56,329 bases of DNA from Paludibacteraceae bacterium (GTDB lineage: Bacteria; Bacteroidota; Bacteroidia; Bacteroidales; Paludibacteraceae): positions 1 to 56,329 of the forward strand of contig JAKSKY010000002.1 in assembly GCA_024401515.1 (NCBI GenBank). The letters run 5' to 3'. The notes below the pieces were generated by a model. That model made no database searches. It saw nothing but the letters and a program-made list of their open reading frames with translations, and was not told the DNA's origin. This document shows, piece after piece, positions 1 to 7,679 of this stretch; the stretch's first letter is position 1; every line of letters begins with the position of its first letter. Both the position numbers and the translations under genes were made by a program.

Positions 1-53
1 GCGTCTATTTGGTGAAGGTGGGTAAGATGTGTTGGAAGGTAGTGGTTGAATAA
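1..53 (+). CDS. 3' end of a T9SS-sorted secreted protein (partial)
   Basis: Only the last 16 codons are inside the window (frame 3, stop TAA at 51-53). They read VYLVKVGKMCWKVVVE, which matches the end of the type A sorting domain of T9SS cargo: a G-x-Y-hydrophobic-V strand, a short turn and a final basic K-V-V-V strand. The upstream protein is therefore probably exported by the Sec system and then by the type IX system to the cell surface. Its catalytic or binding part lies outside the window. The call rests on a short motif, but the spacing and the terminal basic residues fit well. Confidence 0.6.
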   Translation, partial: VYLVKVGKMCWKVVVE

Positions 54-119
54 GTATCACAGAACAGTGTCAACTCTTCCATTCTTGAACGTATATTGAA
101 ACTAATTAGGTAGGTTTTC

Positions 120-1628
120 ATGATGAAGAAATATTTATTGTTTCTCTTCCTATTCGTGAGTTTTCAGGCTTCAGCTTTAATAGATGATACCCAATTGAAC
201 GGTACGAAGTGGGAGGGTGCGGAACTCGGTATCTATGTGGGCAAGGCAGGTTTGTCCACTCCGAAATACCAAGACAGCCTTTTGCTTTTTGATTGCGGAA
301 TGGACTTTGACCGTTCCTTTTTCAGGAGTTGGGAAGGAGATACTCCCAGGAAAGACAGCGTTACCCGTTCCTCTTTACATTTGAGTAAATCCACGGACAA
401 AAAAGCGTTGAAGGTTTGGAAAAAATTGGACTTGGATCAAATGGATGGTTTGGCCTCCTTGGTTGAGGAATTTCCAACCATTGTTGCAAACATACGTTTC
501 GTCTTGGAAAGTGACTCTACCTTCTCTTTTATCCCTTTTGCTTTAAAGTATCATGTAGACTATAATCGTCTCTTGATTGATTTAAACGTTGTGGATGAAA
601 ATACTATCACATTGATGAATAGGAGACGCGAACCGGTGGAGCTGAGGCGTGTTTACAGGAAGGGTATGTCCGATAAAGAAAGGGCCCAAGCACTTGACGG
701 AGCGGACGATTTCTTTTATTGGACGGAGAAAAAAATGTTTTGTCTTGGCATGAAAACCAAGGGCCCGATTTTAGTCTTGAGAGCTCCTTTTGAGCGATCG
801 AAAGATGGCAAGACAATCCGTTTGATTTTGAGAAAGATGGACGTTAAATCCACTGCCACAACGATATCCGGTAAGTCGTTGGAATGGGTGGCAGATCTTC
901 GCGCAAAGGGGGCGCTTCTTGCCATTGGTGTCGATTATCTCCTTGAACAAGAGTTGAAATCCATAGATGAAGTCTTGGTGGAATTAGGGGGAAAGCCGAA
1001 AACCTATTTCATGGAGGATGACACCCTTTTTGTTGATTTGTCGGATATCATGAAGCATGGTGTTTCCCCAAAGGAGGAGGACCGTTTGTCCGTTTGTGAG
1101 ACCTACGACAACTATGACATCATCCTTGCTTTGAAAAAAATGGATGAGATGGTCCCTCAAGCTGGTTTGTTGTCCAAGTTTGATCGATTATCGACGAATG
1201 AACCGCTTGTCGTTGCTCCGCAAGACACGGCAGAGGTGATGGCTACGATTAGAAAGTATAGAGATCTTCTTCCTAGTGATGCGACCCCTGTTATTGACGA
1301 ACGTAATTGTTTGATTGTCGTGGCGGAGAAGGTCCCGGCCGCCGTTGATAATTCGCAGATCCAGGATTTGTATGTGTCGACGACGTATTTAACGACTTCT
1401 ATGGATATCGTTTTCAATGAAGCGGGTACGAAGAATTTCGCGGCGCTCACCAAAGCTAATGTGTCGAAAAGGGTTGCCATGATGTTGAACCATCAATTGT
1501 TGACGGCTCCTTATGTACATTCGGAGATCGATGGTGGTAGAGTTTCTGTTGTGAGCTCTTCCAGTTTGGCGGACCTTGTGAAAACTGCCATCAAAATCAA
1601 GGTGGCGATGGCTGTGGATGGAAGGTGA
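120..1628 (+). CDS. Secreted protein with an orphan SecD-like P1 (base/head) domain
   Basis: 502 residues with a signal peptide (MMKKYLLFLFLFVSFQASA) and no later membrane segment, so it should be periplasmic or exported. The first ~180 residues look like a lipocalin-type beta domain (LNGTKWEGAEL near residue 26, strands ending in VELRRVYRKG); this is a weak call. The C-terminal ~150 residues resemble the periplasmic P1 region of Bacteroidota SecDF: a DTAEVMATIRKY segment, then DIVFNEAGTKNFAALTKANV, then KRVAMMLNHQLLTAPYV and EIDGGRVSVV, the same order as in the P1 head (hydrophobic-x-F-x-x-x-G-x-x-x-F, T-x-x-N, hydrophobic-L-x-x-x-L-x-A-P, I-x-G-G). No SecD transmembrane helices follow, so it cannot be a translocase subunit by itself. 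Two adjacent ATG codons could start it. No clear promoter was seen in the short gap from the upstream gene. Confidence 0.75.
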   Translation: MMKKYLLFLFLFVSFQASALIDDTQLNGTKWEGAELGIYVGKAGLSTPKYQDSLLLFDCGMDFDRSFFRSWEGDTPRKDSVTRSSLHLSKSTDKKALKVWKKLDLDQMDGLASLVEEFPTIVANIRFVLESDSTFSFIPFALKYHVDYNRLLIDLNVVDENTITLMNRRREPVELRRVYRKGMSDKERAQALDGADDFFYWTEKKMFCLGMKTKGPILVLRAPFERSKDGKTIRLILRKMDVKSTATTISGKSLEWVADLRAKGALLAIGVDYLLEQELKSIDEVLVELGGKPKTYFMEDDTLFVDLSDIMKHGVSPKEEDRLSVCETYDNYDIILALKKMDEMVPQAGLLSKFDRLSTNEPLVVAPQDTAEVMATIRKYRDLLPSDATPVIDERNCLIVVAEKVPAAVDNSQIQDLYVSTTYLTTSMDIVFNEAGTKNFAALTKANVSKRVAMMLNHQLLTAPYVHSEIDGGRVSVVSSSSLADLVKTAIKIKVAMAVDGR

Positions 1629-1682
1629 AGATTGGAATAGAGTGCTTACTGACGAAAATTGAATAGGTAGAAAATAACGAGA

Positions 1683-2234
1683 ATGTTTATGGAATTATTT
1701 AAACAACCTATGGCGGTATTCCTTCTTGTGGTGTTGGCTATATGCCTATTCATCCAGGATTTCATCTATGCGCCTGGAACAGAGCTTTATGAAAATGTAA
1801 ATGGTTTGTTTTTGTTACCTATATACATCTTTATACCCGCTTTTATTGTAATCTGGTTTTTTTATTGTTACAAGGGTAAAAAGTATGTTCCTCTTTTCGT
1901 GGTGGCTTCTATCTTCTTAAATTTGTATTTTTCTCTCAAGTCATCTAAAGAAGCTTACAATGAAATTTTGAATAAAGATCCTTACATTACTGTTGGATTA
2001 GTCAAAGGGTTTAGATCTGGGAAAACGAGCAATAGTGTCTATTTCTCTTTTGAGGATTTAAATGGCAAAAGTATTGAAGCAGCTTGTTCGGTCTCAGATA
2101 CTACTATTTTTTCAGATTCTATTTTGGTGTTGTTTAATGGAGCCAAGCCTCGTTACAATAAAATCTATAGAAAGAGACCGACTGAAAAGGAATTGATAAA
2201 ATATAAAAAGGGTCCGCTGAAACTTCGGGAGTAG
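1683..2234 (+). CDS. Hypothetical membrane protein, three N-terminal helices
   Basis: 183 residues. Three hydrophobic stretches (about residues 7-27, 38-61 and 65-83) are followed by a soluble C-terminal half with a beta-rich segment (YITVGLVKGFRSGKTSNSVY) and a basic tail. This layout is a small membrane anchor with a cytoplasmic or periplasmic domain, loosely like DUF3592-type proteins, but I do not recognise the family. It lies 54 bases after the SecD-like gene with no terminator between them, so the two may be co-transcribed. The ATG at 1683 is used; an in-frame ATG two codons later is equally possible. It is more A+T-rich than the gene before it. Confidence 0.6.
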   Translation: MFMELFKQPMAVFLLVVLAICLFIQDFIYAPGTELYENVNGLFLLPIYIFIPAFIVIWFFYCYKGKKYVPLFVVASIFLNLYFSLKSSKEAYNEILNKDPYITVGLVKGFRSGKTSNSVYFSFEDLNGKSIEAACSVSDTTIFSDSILVLFNGAKPRYNKIYRKRPTEKELIKYKKGPLKLRE

Positions 2235-2266
2235 GGATCAGAAATTATTTAGAATTCTGTAATACA

Positions 2267-2304
2267 TTATTCAAAAAAAAACTGTTATCTTTGCCTTTGA
2301 ATAA
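2267..2304. promoter_or_regulatory. Inverted repeat around the umuDC promoter (candidate operator)
   Basis: Perfect 9-base arms TTATTCAAA (2267-2275) and TTTGAATAA (2296-2304), 20 bases apart, enclose the -7 box TATCTTTG (2286-2293). The ATG of umuD follows 15 bases later. A repressor bound to both arms would cover the promoter. No good TTTG lies at the expected -33 distance. Seen directly; the operator role is inference. Confidence 0.6.
2286..2293 (+). promoter_or_regulatory. Promoter -7 box of umuDC
   Basis: TATCTTTG matches the Bacteroidota -7 consensus TAnnTTTG and lies 26 bases before the umuD ATG. It sits between the arms of the inverted repeat. Confidence 0.65.
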
Positions 2305-2319
2305 ATTAATCCATAGTTT

Positions 2320-2913
2320 ATGAGAGGCGGAAAGAGAGAAGGTGCGGGTAGGCCCAAGGGTGATTCAAAACTCTATACGTTTAGGGTAGGAGGAGATGTG
2401 GCTGCGGTGATAGACGCCCAACCCAGTAAGACGGAATTCATCGTTTCTAGTATCAAGAAAGCTTTGAGGGGCGTGGAGTCGTTAGGAGAGGTGAGCCCAG
2501 TCTCCTCGGTCGGCGATCTCACTTTGCCTTTCTTCGACATCAACTTGGTGGCAGGTTTTCCTATCCCTTTGGACAATGATGAACTTTCACAGGACATTGA
2601 ACTTTTGAAAATGCTTTGCCCACATCCAGAGTCTTCCTACTTGATACGGGTGAAGGGTGAGTCTATGGTGGACGCAGGTGTTCGAAGCGGTGATATTGTG
2701 ATCGTGGATAAAAGCAACCGCAACCCTTCTGAACATGAAATGGCGGTCTGTGAGCTCAATGGCGAATATACGCTGAAGCAAGTGGTGGAGCGTGAGGGTA
2801 CGATGTTTCTCGTTCCCGCCAATAATTCCTTTCCTGAGATAGAGGTGAAGCCAGCGGATACTTTCAGCGTTTGGGGAACCGTCACCTACATCATACACAA
2901 GGCTAGACTATGA
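2320..2913 (+). CDS. umuD: UmuD-like S24 self-cleaving protein with N-terminal DNA-binding-like region
   Basis: 197 residues. The C-terminal half is a LexA/UmuD-type S24 peptidase: nucleophile Ser in VKGESMVDAGV, general-base Lys in GEYTLKQVV, and a probable cleavage Ala-Gly in INLVAGFPIP. UmuD becomes active for translesion synthesis after RecA-stimulated self-cleavage and then partners UmuC. Unlike the ~140-residue E. coli UmuD, this protein has about 60 extra N-terminal residues: a GGKREGAGRPKG basic start, a strand LYTFRV and a helical segment, which resembles a ribbon-helix-helix DNA-binding unit. It could therefore repress its own promoter until cleaved (inference). Its stop overlaps the umuC start in an ATGA. 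Confidence 0.88.
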   Translation: MRGGKREGAGRPKGDSKLYTFRVGGDVAAVIDAQPSKTEFIVSSIKKALRGVESLGEVSPVSSVGDLTLPFFDINLVAGFPIPLDNDELSQDIELLKMLCPHPESSYLIRVKGESMVDAGVRSGDIVIVDKSNRNPSEHEMAVCELNGEYTLKQVVEREGTMFLVPANNSFPEIEVKPADTFSVWGTVTYIIHKARL

Positions 2914-4166
2914 TTGCCTTGGTCGATTGTAACTCTTTCTTCTGTTCGGTGGAGAGAGTTTTTCATCCTGGTCTATGGGGAAAACCTGTTTGCGTCCTAT
3001 CCAATAATGATGGTATCATCGTTGCCCTGACACCAGAAGCGAAGAGGGTGGGGCTACATCGGGGCGATCCGATATTCAAAGTGCAGGATATTGTGAGGGC
3101 GAATGATGTGGCGGTTTTTTCGGGGAATATGTATCTCTATGCGGCTATGTCCAGAAGGATCGTCTCCATCCTCCGTAAATCGGTGCTTCGTGTGGATAAT
3201 TATAGCATAGACGAGAGTTTCTGTTATTTGGATGGTTATCGTGAGCCAGAGAATATGATGCGGGAGATCGCCCAGAAGATAAAACTATGGACGGATATAC
3301 CAGTTAGCGTAGGCATCGCACCCTCCAAGACGTTAGCCAAGATGGGTTCCAAGTTCGCCAAGAACTACAAAGGCTATCGTGATGTTTGTGTGATTGATAC
3401 CGATGCGAAGCGGAGGAAGGCTTTGGAACTCTTTGACCTTGCCGATGTGTGGGGCGTGGGAAGAAGGACCTATGAGAAACTGCTCTGTTATGGCATCAAA
3501 ACCCCTTTGGATTTTGCGGATAAGAGCGAATCGTGGGTGAAGAGCCATTTCACCAAGCCTACCTATCAGACTTGGTTGGAGTTGAATGGCGTGGATTGCA
3601 TTGACACCACGGAGAAGATTAAAAGACAGACGATCAGTACAACAAGATGTTTCGGTGATATGGTGGAGGACATCCAGTCACTACGTGCTTCGGTGGCTAC
3701 ATTCGCTTCGTCCGTCGCCAATAAACTTCGGGCTCAAGGTTCGGTATGCTCGGAGGTTTCCGTTTTTATCAATAGCAATACTTTCAGACAAGATCTGGAT
3801 CAATATGGCAACTACGGAACTTATACATTCCTAGTCCCAACCAGTGATACTACCGAGATAGTCCATGCCGCGAACCTTGTGTTGGAGCAAATCTATAAAT
3901 CTGGTATCAAATACAAACGGTCGGGTGTATGGGTGAGTGGTTTGGTCGATGCTTGTCCGATTCAGTTAAACCTATTTGACCCAATCTCCAATAGACCAGA
4001 AAGGGTGGAGCTGATGAAAACGATAGACTCCCTCAATCATCGTTACGGATTAAAGACCATCCAATTAGCGGTGGAGGGAGAAAAAGAGCAGGCGTGGAAG
4101 GTGAAGAGCGAGCATAGGAGTCCTAACTATCTGACGGAGCTGGAAGAGATATTGGAAGTGGGGTGA
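2910..4166 (+). CDS. umuC: DNA polymerase V catalytic subunit UmuC (Y family)
   Basis: 418 residues, the usual UmuC length. Y-family motifs are in order: MIALVDCNSFFCSVERVF with the first metal-binding Asp, the SNNDGIIVALT segment, the YSIDESFCYL palm motif with the catalytic Asp-Glu, and SVGIAPSKTLAKMGSKFAK. A helix-hairpin-helix-like thumb (VWGVGRRTYEKL) and the little-finger and C-terminal UmuC region follow. It performs error-prone translesion synthesis with processed UmuD. It overlaps umuD by 4 bases, so translation is coupled. No terminator hairpin is obvious after it; instead the structured repeat begins 32 bases after the stop. Confidence 0.95.
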   Translation: MIALVDCNSFFCSVERVFHPGLWGKPVCVLSNNDGIIVALTPEAKRVGLHRGDPIFKVQDIVRANDVAVFSGNMYLYAAMSRRIVSILRKSVLRVDNYSIDESFCYLDGYREPENMMREIAQKIKLWTDIPVSVGIAPSKTLAKMGSKFAKNYKGYRDVCVIDTDAKRRKALELFDLADVWGVGRRTYEKLLCYGIKTPLDFADKSESWVKSHFTKPTYQTWLELNGVDCIDTTEKIKRQTISTTRCFGDMVEDIQSLRASVATFASSVANKLRAQGSVCSEVSVFINSNTFRQDLDQYGNYGTYTFLVPTSDTTEIVHAANLVLEQIYKSGIKYKRSGVWVSGLVDACPIQLNLFDPISNRPERVELMKTIDSLNHRYGLKTIQLAVEGEKEQAWKVKSEHRSPNYLTELEEILEVG

Positions 4167-4198
4167 AAGGAGGACAAGTGACAGGGGCAGGTACAAAG

Positions 4199-4297
4199 AA
4201 AAAGTTGAACAACTGCCTTGTGGAAACCCGCACTCTCATTGCTCAACTCTTTAGCCCAAGTTACCCCCTACGCTACAGCCTTAGAGGGTCACATTGG
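4199..4297. repeat. Structured ~100 bp repeat, copy 1
   Basis: Copy 1 of a two-copy direct repeat. It contains an inverted pair AGTTGAACAA (4203-4212) and TTGCTCAACT (4239-4248; 9 of 10 positions pair), then a second near-perfect pair ACCCCCT / AGAGGGT around CGCTACAGCCTT. The paired parts are identical in copy 2, while the loops differ by substitutions and a 5-base indel. Confidence 0.8.
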
Positions 4298-4615
4298 TTT
4301 TATACCATATCTGAGGACGACTATTCTAAAAAGAAATTCCCTCAATCGTTCACTCCTTAAAAGGAGACGGCAGTATCCGATTTTCTGCTCTTGATATGGC
4401 AATACGTTTAAAGTATCGTTACATTAAAAAAGGAAGAACTATCCGCCCGACACAATGCCCTGGGATATACGGATTCTCCCTCTTTCGTAAAATTCGTTAT
4501 CGCCCTAAGGATAGACGCGGGTTCGATTTTACATACGAGGCTGTTACTCGCAAAACGATAGGCAAATGTATGCAAATTTGGTCTTACTTACAAGATATAT
4601 TCGTTTAATTTTGAG

Positions 4616-4623
4616 TAAATTTG
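4616..4623 (+). promoter_or_regulatory. Promoter -7 box of the small gene at 4643
   Basis: TAAATTTG fits TAnnTTTG and lies 19 bases before the ATG at 4643. It supports that short frame as a real transcribed gene. Confidence 0.55.
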
Positions 4624-4642
4624 CAGTATAAAACTATTGAAT

Positions 4643-4837
4643 ATGGCAAGGGAAAAATATTTATCAACAGGATTAAAGCCTGTACCTATGATATTTGGAG
4701 CGGAGGGGAAGCGATTTTTGGAAAGCATGAGCAACCCAAAGAAGCTATCGAAAGAAAAGATTGATAGGATGAAAAAGAATTACGAAATTTACCAAAGAGC
4801 GATAGAGATAGGAAAGAACACAGAAGTTAGAAAGTAA
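4643..4837 (+). CDS. Small hypothetical protein between the repeat copies
   Basis: 64 residues from the ATG at 4643; an upstream in-frame TTG at 4637 is possible but less likely. The sequence begins MAREKYLSTGLKPVPMIFG, followed by a lysine/glutamate-rich helical half with two predicted helices (KKLSKEKIDRMKKNYEIYQ and a basic end). There is no signal peptide or membrane segment. It has its own TAnnTTTG box 19 bases upstream. It sits alone between the two copies of the structured repeat. I do not recognise a function; a small conserved cytoplasmic protein is the best description. Confidence 0.55.
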   Translation: MAREKYLSTGLKPVPMIFGAEGKRFLESMSNPKKLSKEKIDRMKKNYEIYQRAIEIGKNTEVRK

Positions 4838-4865
4838 ATAAACGCCATGTTCCCTTGTTGAACAA

Positions 4866-4969
4866 AAAAAGTTGAACAACTGCCTCGTGGAACTATAATC
4901 TACGCTCTCATTGCTCAACTCTTTAGATCCTAGCTACCCCCTACGCTACAGCCTTAGAGGGTCACATGG
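4866..4969. repeat. Structured ~100 bp repeat, copy 2
   Basis: Same element as 4199-4297, in the same orientation and about 670 bases downstream. AGTTGAACAA (4870-4879) pairs with TTGCTCAACT (4911-4920). The block from CTACCCCCTACGCTACAGCC through GAGGGTCACA is nearly identical in both copies. Confidence 0.8.
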
Positions 4970-5193
4970 AAAAAAGGCACGGGAGGATTCCAATTAAGGA
5001 AAGCCCCCCGCACTGCAAAAGTACGAATATTTTTCTTTCTAGCAAAAAAAGAAGCCGAGATTAGAAACTCATATATTTTGCTATATCTTTACAGTCATAA
5101 GTCGTGATGGTGGTCGGATCGCTATAGGTAGGTGTAAAAGGTATGAGGCGTAAACGACAAGCGAACCAAGCGAAGTTGGAATGGAAATCATAT

Positions 5194-5230
5194 AAAAAAT
5201 CCTAACTCTCTGATAATCAGTGAATTAGGA
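5194..5230 (-). terminator. Intrinsic terminator of tRNA-Arg(ACG)
   Basis: Read on the minus strand, TCCTAA (5230-5225) pairs with TTAGGA (5205-5200), with an inner CTGAT/ATCAG pair, and is followed by a run of six T. It lies just past the tRNA 3' end. Confidence 0.75.
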
Positions 5231-5240
5231 CTTTAAGTTG

Positions 5241-5314
5241 TGACCCCGACAGGATTCTAACCTGTAACCTTTTGATCCGTAGTCAAATGCTCTATACAGT
5301 TGAGCTACGGGGCC
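5241..5314 (-). tRNA. tRNA-Arg, anticodon ACG
   Basis: 74 nt cloverleaf on the minus strand. Acceptor GGCCCCG/CGGGGTC (one G-T pair), D stem GCTC/GAGC, anticodon stem TTTGA/TCAAA around loop CTACGGA (anticodon ACG, A34 probably edited to inosine), T stem ACAGG/CCTGT with loop TTAGAAT. The discriminator is A. CCA is not encoded. Confidence 0.95.
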
Positions 5315-5385
5315 ATTCCCGATTGAGTGTCTTTGTTTCTCAATTGCGATGCAAAGGTAGCGCTTATTTTTGAAACTGCAAATCT

Positions 5386-5925
5386 TTAGGGAATTTTTTT
5401 TGCGATTTTTTCAAAAAAAGACCAGATGATAATACCGGAGGTGACGGAGACGTTGAGGGAGTGCTTGGTGCCGAATTGAGGGATTTCGATGCTATCATCC
5501 GATAAATCAACGACTTCCTGTTGTACACCCTTCACTTCGTTGCCTAAAATCACGACATATTTACCCTCTTCGGAAAGTTGAAGATTTGGCAATTTAATGC
5601 TGTTTTCCACCTGCTCGATGGCGAAAATGTGGTATCCTTTCTCCTTGTATTCCTTTACAGCCTCTTGTGTTTGTTCGTAATATTGCCAATCCACAGAGAA
5701 TTCCGCACCTAGGGCAGTTTTGTGGATCTCTGGTTGAGGCGGTGTGGAGGTGATGCCGCAAAGGCAAATCTTCTCCACCAAAAAGGCGTCGGAGGTTCTG
5801 AATACGGAGCCCACATTGTGTAGGCTCCGCACATTATCCAATACCACTACCAAAGGAATTTTCTTGGTTTGTTTGAATTCCTCAGTGGTGATTCTATTCA
5901 ACTCGGTGATCTCTAGTTTCCTCAT
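5386..5925 (-). CDS. SpoU/TrmH-family RNA 2'-O-ribose methyltransferase
   Basis: 179 residues, the length of a SPOUT core with little extension. The three SpoU motifs are present: DNVRSLHNVGSVFRTSDAF near residue 30 (Asn-x-Gly with Arg), VVILGNEVKGV near 125, and HSLNVSVTSGI near 155, which builds the knotted S-adenosylmethionine site. The family methylates ribose 2'-OH in tRNA (for example Gm18) or rRNA; the exact target cannot be told. It starts 6 bases after the stop of the GH9 gene on the same strand and should share its transcript. The ATG at 5925 is the only good start. Confidence 0.9.
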   Translation of the reverse strand: MRKLEITELNRITTEEFKQTKKIPLVVVLDNVRSLHNVGSVFRTSDAFLVEKICLCGITSTPPQPEIHKTALGAEFSVDWQYYEQTQEAVKEYKEKGYHIFAIEQVENSIKLPNLQLSEEGKYVVILGNEVKGVQQEVVDLSDDSIEIPQFGTKHSLNVSVTSGIIIWSFFEKIAKKIP

Positions 5926-5931
5926 GATCTA

Positions 5932-7641
5932 TTATTCGAATGTGTTAATCATCATTGTCGTCAGCAACACCAATGGAGCGCTCCAGTTGATGGCGATTTC
6001 GTTGGTGGAGTAGCTGCAAGGCTCGTCCAAGTAACATCTGGCTGGGGCTAGGGAAGGGTAATTGCTCTTTCCGCAGTCGGAGGTCTGGTTTGGGTTGGCG
6101 CCACCGCAAATATAGCCAGGGAGCGGTTCCTCAATGCCATCGCTGGTGGAGCGCCTGTCATGGAGATGCTTAGGATACTTGCTACCGAATCCGGAGATAA
6201 AGCAGTAATCGGTAGGGTTCATGCCTAGCAAATAGTTGAATTGGTGGGCCATGGCCTCTTTGTATTTGGCCTCTTGGGTAATTCGGTAAGCAAGACCTAA
6301 AATGGATCCGTTGGTCGCGATCTCGCCATTGCAGCCCCATATGAAGTTCTTGAGCGCCAATTTTCCCGCGGAGTATTTGTATGTGTTATATAGACTCTCC
6401 GATAGGGTCAAGAATTTTCTCTTGATGATTTGTTTGTCGGCGAATTCCGGTAATTCATCCAAATGCCAAACCATAGACATGAGCGCTAAGGAGTTGCAGG
6501 AATTCCATTGCGGTGTTTCGAAAAGACGGAAGAAATCCAATTTCTCGTAAAACTTTTTTTCTCCTGTTGTGATGAACAACTCTGCGGCCGCCCAGAAAAA
6601 CTCGTCGGAGAAGTCTGAATCTCCATAGGAGCCTGTTCTGACATCGGATGGGTTGTAGTAATATATATATGGATTTTCTTGGGCCCATTCCCATGCTCTT
6701 TTCGCTGCCTTGAGCGCCGCTTGGGCGTACATTTCATCATAGGCCTTGAATACACGGGCGGTTATGGCCATCTCTGCCGCAAAGTTCAGCGCCGCGGAGG
6801 TGGATTTAGTCACTACGTAACGCTCTTGTTTGTCGTCAGCGGGTTGGGTGTTGATATCGCAAAATCTTTTTGTTGTCAATTTGTGGTAGACACCACCATC
6901 TTGCGGATCTTGCATGGTAAATAGCCAATCCGTCTCCCATTTGATCTCGTCTAATAGGTCGGGGAGGGCATTGTCGCTCTCTGGAATGTTCAATCTTTTC
7001 TTTTTGAAATAATCCTCGTGCATTTCATAGGCGAGGTATAGGTGGTGTAGGGTGATGCCCGCATTGACCACATATTTGTTGTAATCGCCCGCATCATACC
7101 ATCCTTTGGGAGAGGAGATCACGCTTTCCGCCTTTCTTGTTTCGCTGACGGCGGAGGTGTGGATGAGCACTTCGTCATCTGGGTGGCCCATCGCTCTTGC
7201 GAAATTTATTCCTTTGAAAGTGGCGTATTGAGGCTCTATGGCAGTAGAGGAGCGCCATAAATAAAACGCTTTGATGGTCCATTTAGAGAACTCATCTAGG
7301 ATGGATGCGTCGCCAATTTCGAAGGGATAGGATCGCTCTCCGTTGACTTCTACAAAATAGGTGCCCGGTGTGGTGAAGTCAGAGAAGTCCGCATATTGCG
7401 TCATCTCCCTAGATTGGTTCCACCGTTTGCCTTCGGGAAGTGTTCCCTTGTAGACAACCTCTTCTGTTTGGGCGTTTTTGACTTCGAATCGATAGGCGTC
7501 CATACCTGCCACTTGGGCGCACTTGGGCGCATTGATCAGGTAGCCTACCTGGTTGACTCTTACGAATTTTTCGGCAGCCGCTCCTGTCGATAGGAGGATT
7601 GCGAAAAGTCCTGGTGCGATTTTTCTAAACAGTTTTTTCAT
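5932..7641 (-). CDS. Glycoside hydrolase family 9 enzyme (endoglucanase type), secreted
   Basis: 569 residues with a signal peptide (MKKLFRKIAPGLFAILLSTGAAA). An N-terminal Ig-like CelD_N domain (about residues 25-110, starting FVRVNQVGYLINAPK) precedes an (alpha/alpha)6 barrel. GH9 catalytic signs: WYDAGDYNKYV near 180 with the base Asp pair, the His/Arg-bearing HLHDRRSTSDG region, and the proton-donor Glu in YSTNEIAINWSAPLV near the C-terminus. GH9 enzymes cut beta-1,4-glucans; some act on xyloglucan or oligosaccharides. No carbohydrate-binding module, dockerin or T9SS sorting domain is present, so it probably stays periplasmic or is exposed in another way. It lies 38 bases after the outer-membrane protein gene. 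Confidence 0.92.
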   Translation of the reverse strand: MKKLFRKIAPGLFAILLSTGAAAEKFVRVNQVGYLINAPKCAQVAGMDAYRFEVKNAQTEEVVYKGTLPEGKRWNQSREMTQYADFSDFTTPGTYFVEVNGERSYPFEIGDASILDEFSKWTIKAFYLWRSSTAIEPQYATFKGINFARAMGHPDDEVLIHTSAVSETRKAESVISSPKGWYDAGDYNKYVVNAGITLHHLYLAYEMHEDYFKKKRLNIPESDNALPDLLDEIKWETDWLFTMQDPQDGGVYHKLTTKRFCDINTQPADDKQERYVVTKSTSAALNFAAEMAITARVFKAYDEMYAQAALKAAKRAWEWAQENPYIYYYNPSDVRTGSYGDSDFSDEFFWAAAELFITTGEKKFYEKLDFFRLFETPQWNSCNSLALMSMVWHLDELPEFADKQIIKRKFLTLSESLYNTYKYSAGKLALKNFIWGCNGEIATNGSILGLAYRITQEAKYKEAMAHQFNYLLGMNPTDYCFISGFGSKYPKHLHDRRSTSDGIEEPLPGYICGGANPNQTSDCGKSNYPSLAPARCYLDEPCSYSTNEIAINWSAPLVLLTTMMINTFE

Positions 7642-7679
7642 CTTTATAACATTTATACTTTAAAATAGTCTGTCATCTT

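Larger units (their letters stand above)
4167..4642. other. Gap after umuC: repeat copy 1 and no supported gene
   Basis: Contains the first structured repeat (4199-4297) and a 70-codon open frame at 4396-4608 (basic, aromatic-rich, no promoter box before its ATG, no family recognised) that I do not call as a gene. The end of the gap carries the promoter of the small gene at 4643. Confidence 0.5.
4838..5240. other. Gap: repeat copy 2, then unassigned sequence up to the tRNA terminator
   Basis: Holds repeat copy 2 (4866-4969). From 4970 to 5190 I see no credible gene: frames are short and lack a promoter box in the right place. The last part (5194-5230) is the minus-strand terminator of tRNA-Arg. 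Copies of the tRNA 3' end that would mark an integration site were not seen. Confidence 0.5.

Noticed and set aside
4163-4360. 65-codon open frame after umuC
   Set aside because: It is made of the structured repeat and starts at a GTG inside the umuC stop region; it has no promoter or coding character.
4396-4608. 70-codon open frame between the repeat copies
   Set aside because: No promoter box before the ATG, no recognised family and an odd basic/aromatic composition. Kept only as a remark in the gap entry.
5241-5314. tRNA-Arg(ACG) as an attachment site of a mobile element
   Set aside because: No direct repeat of the tRNA 3' end and no integrase gene found in the neighbouring gap.
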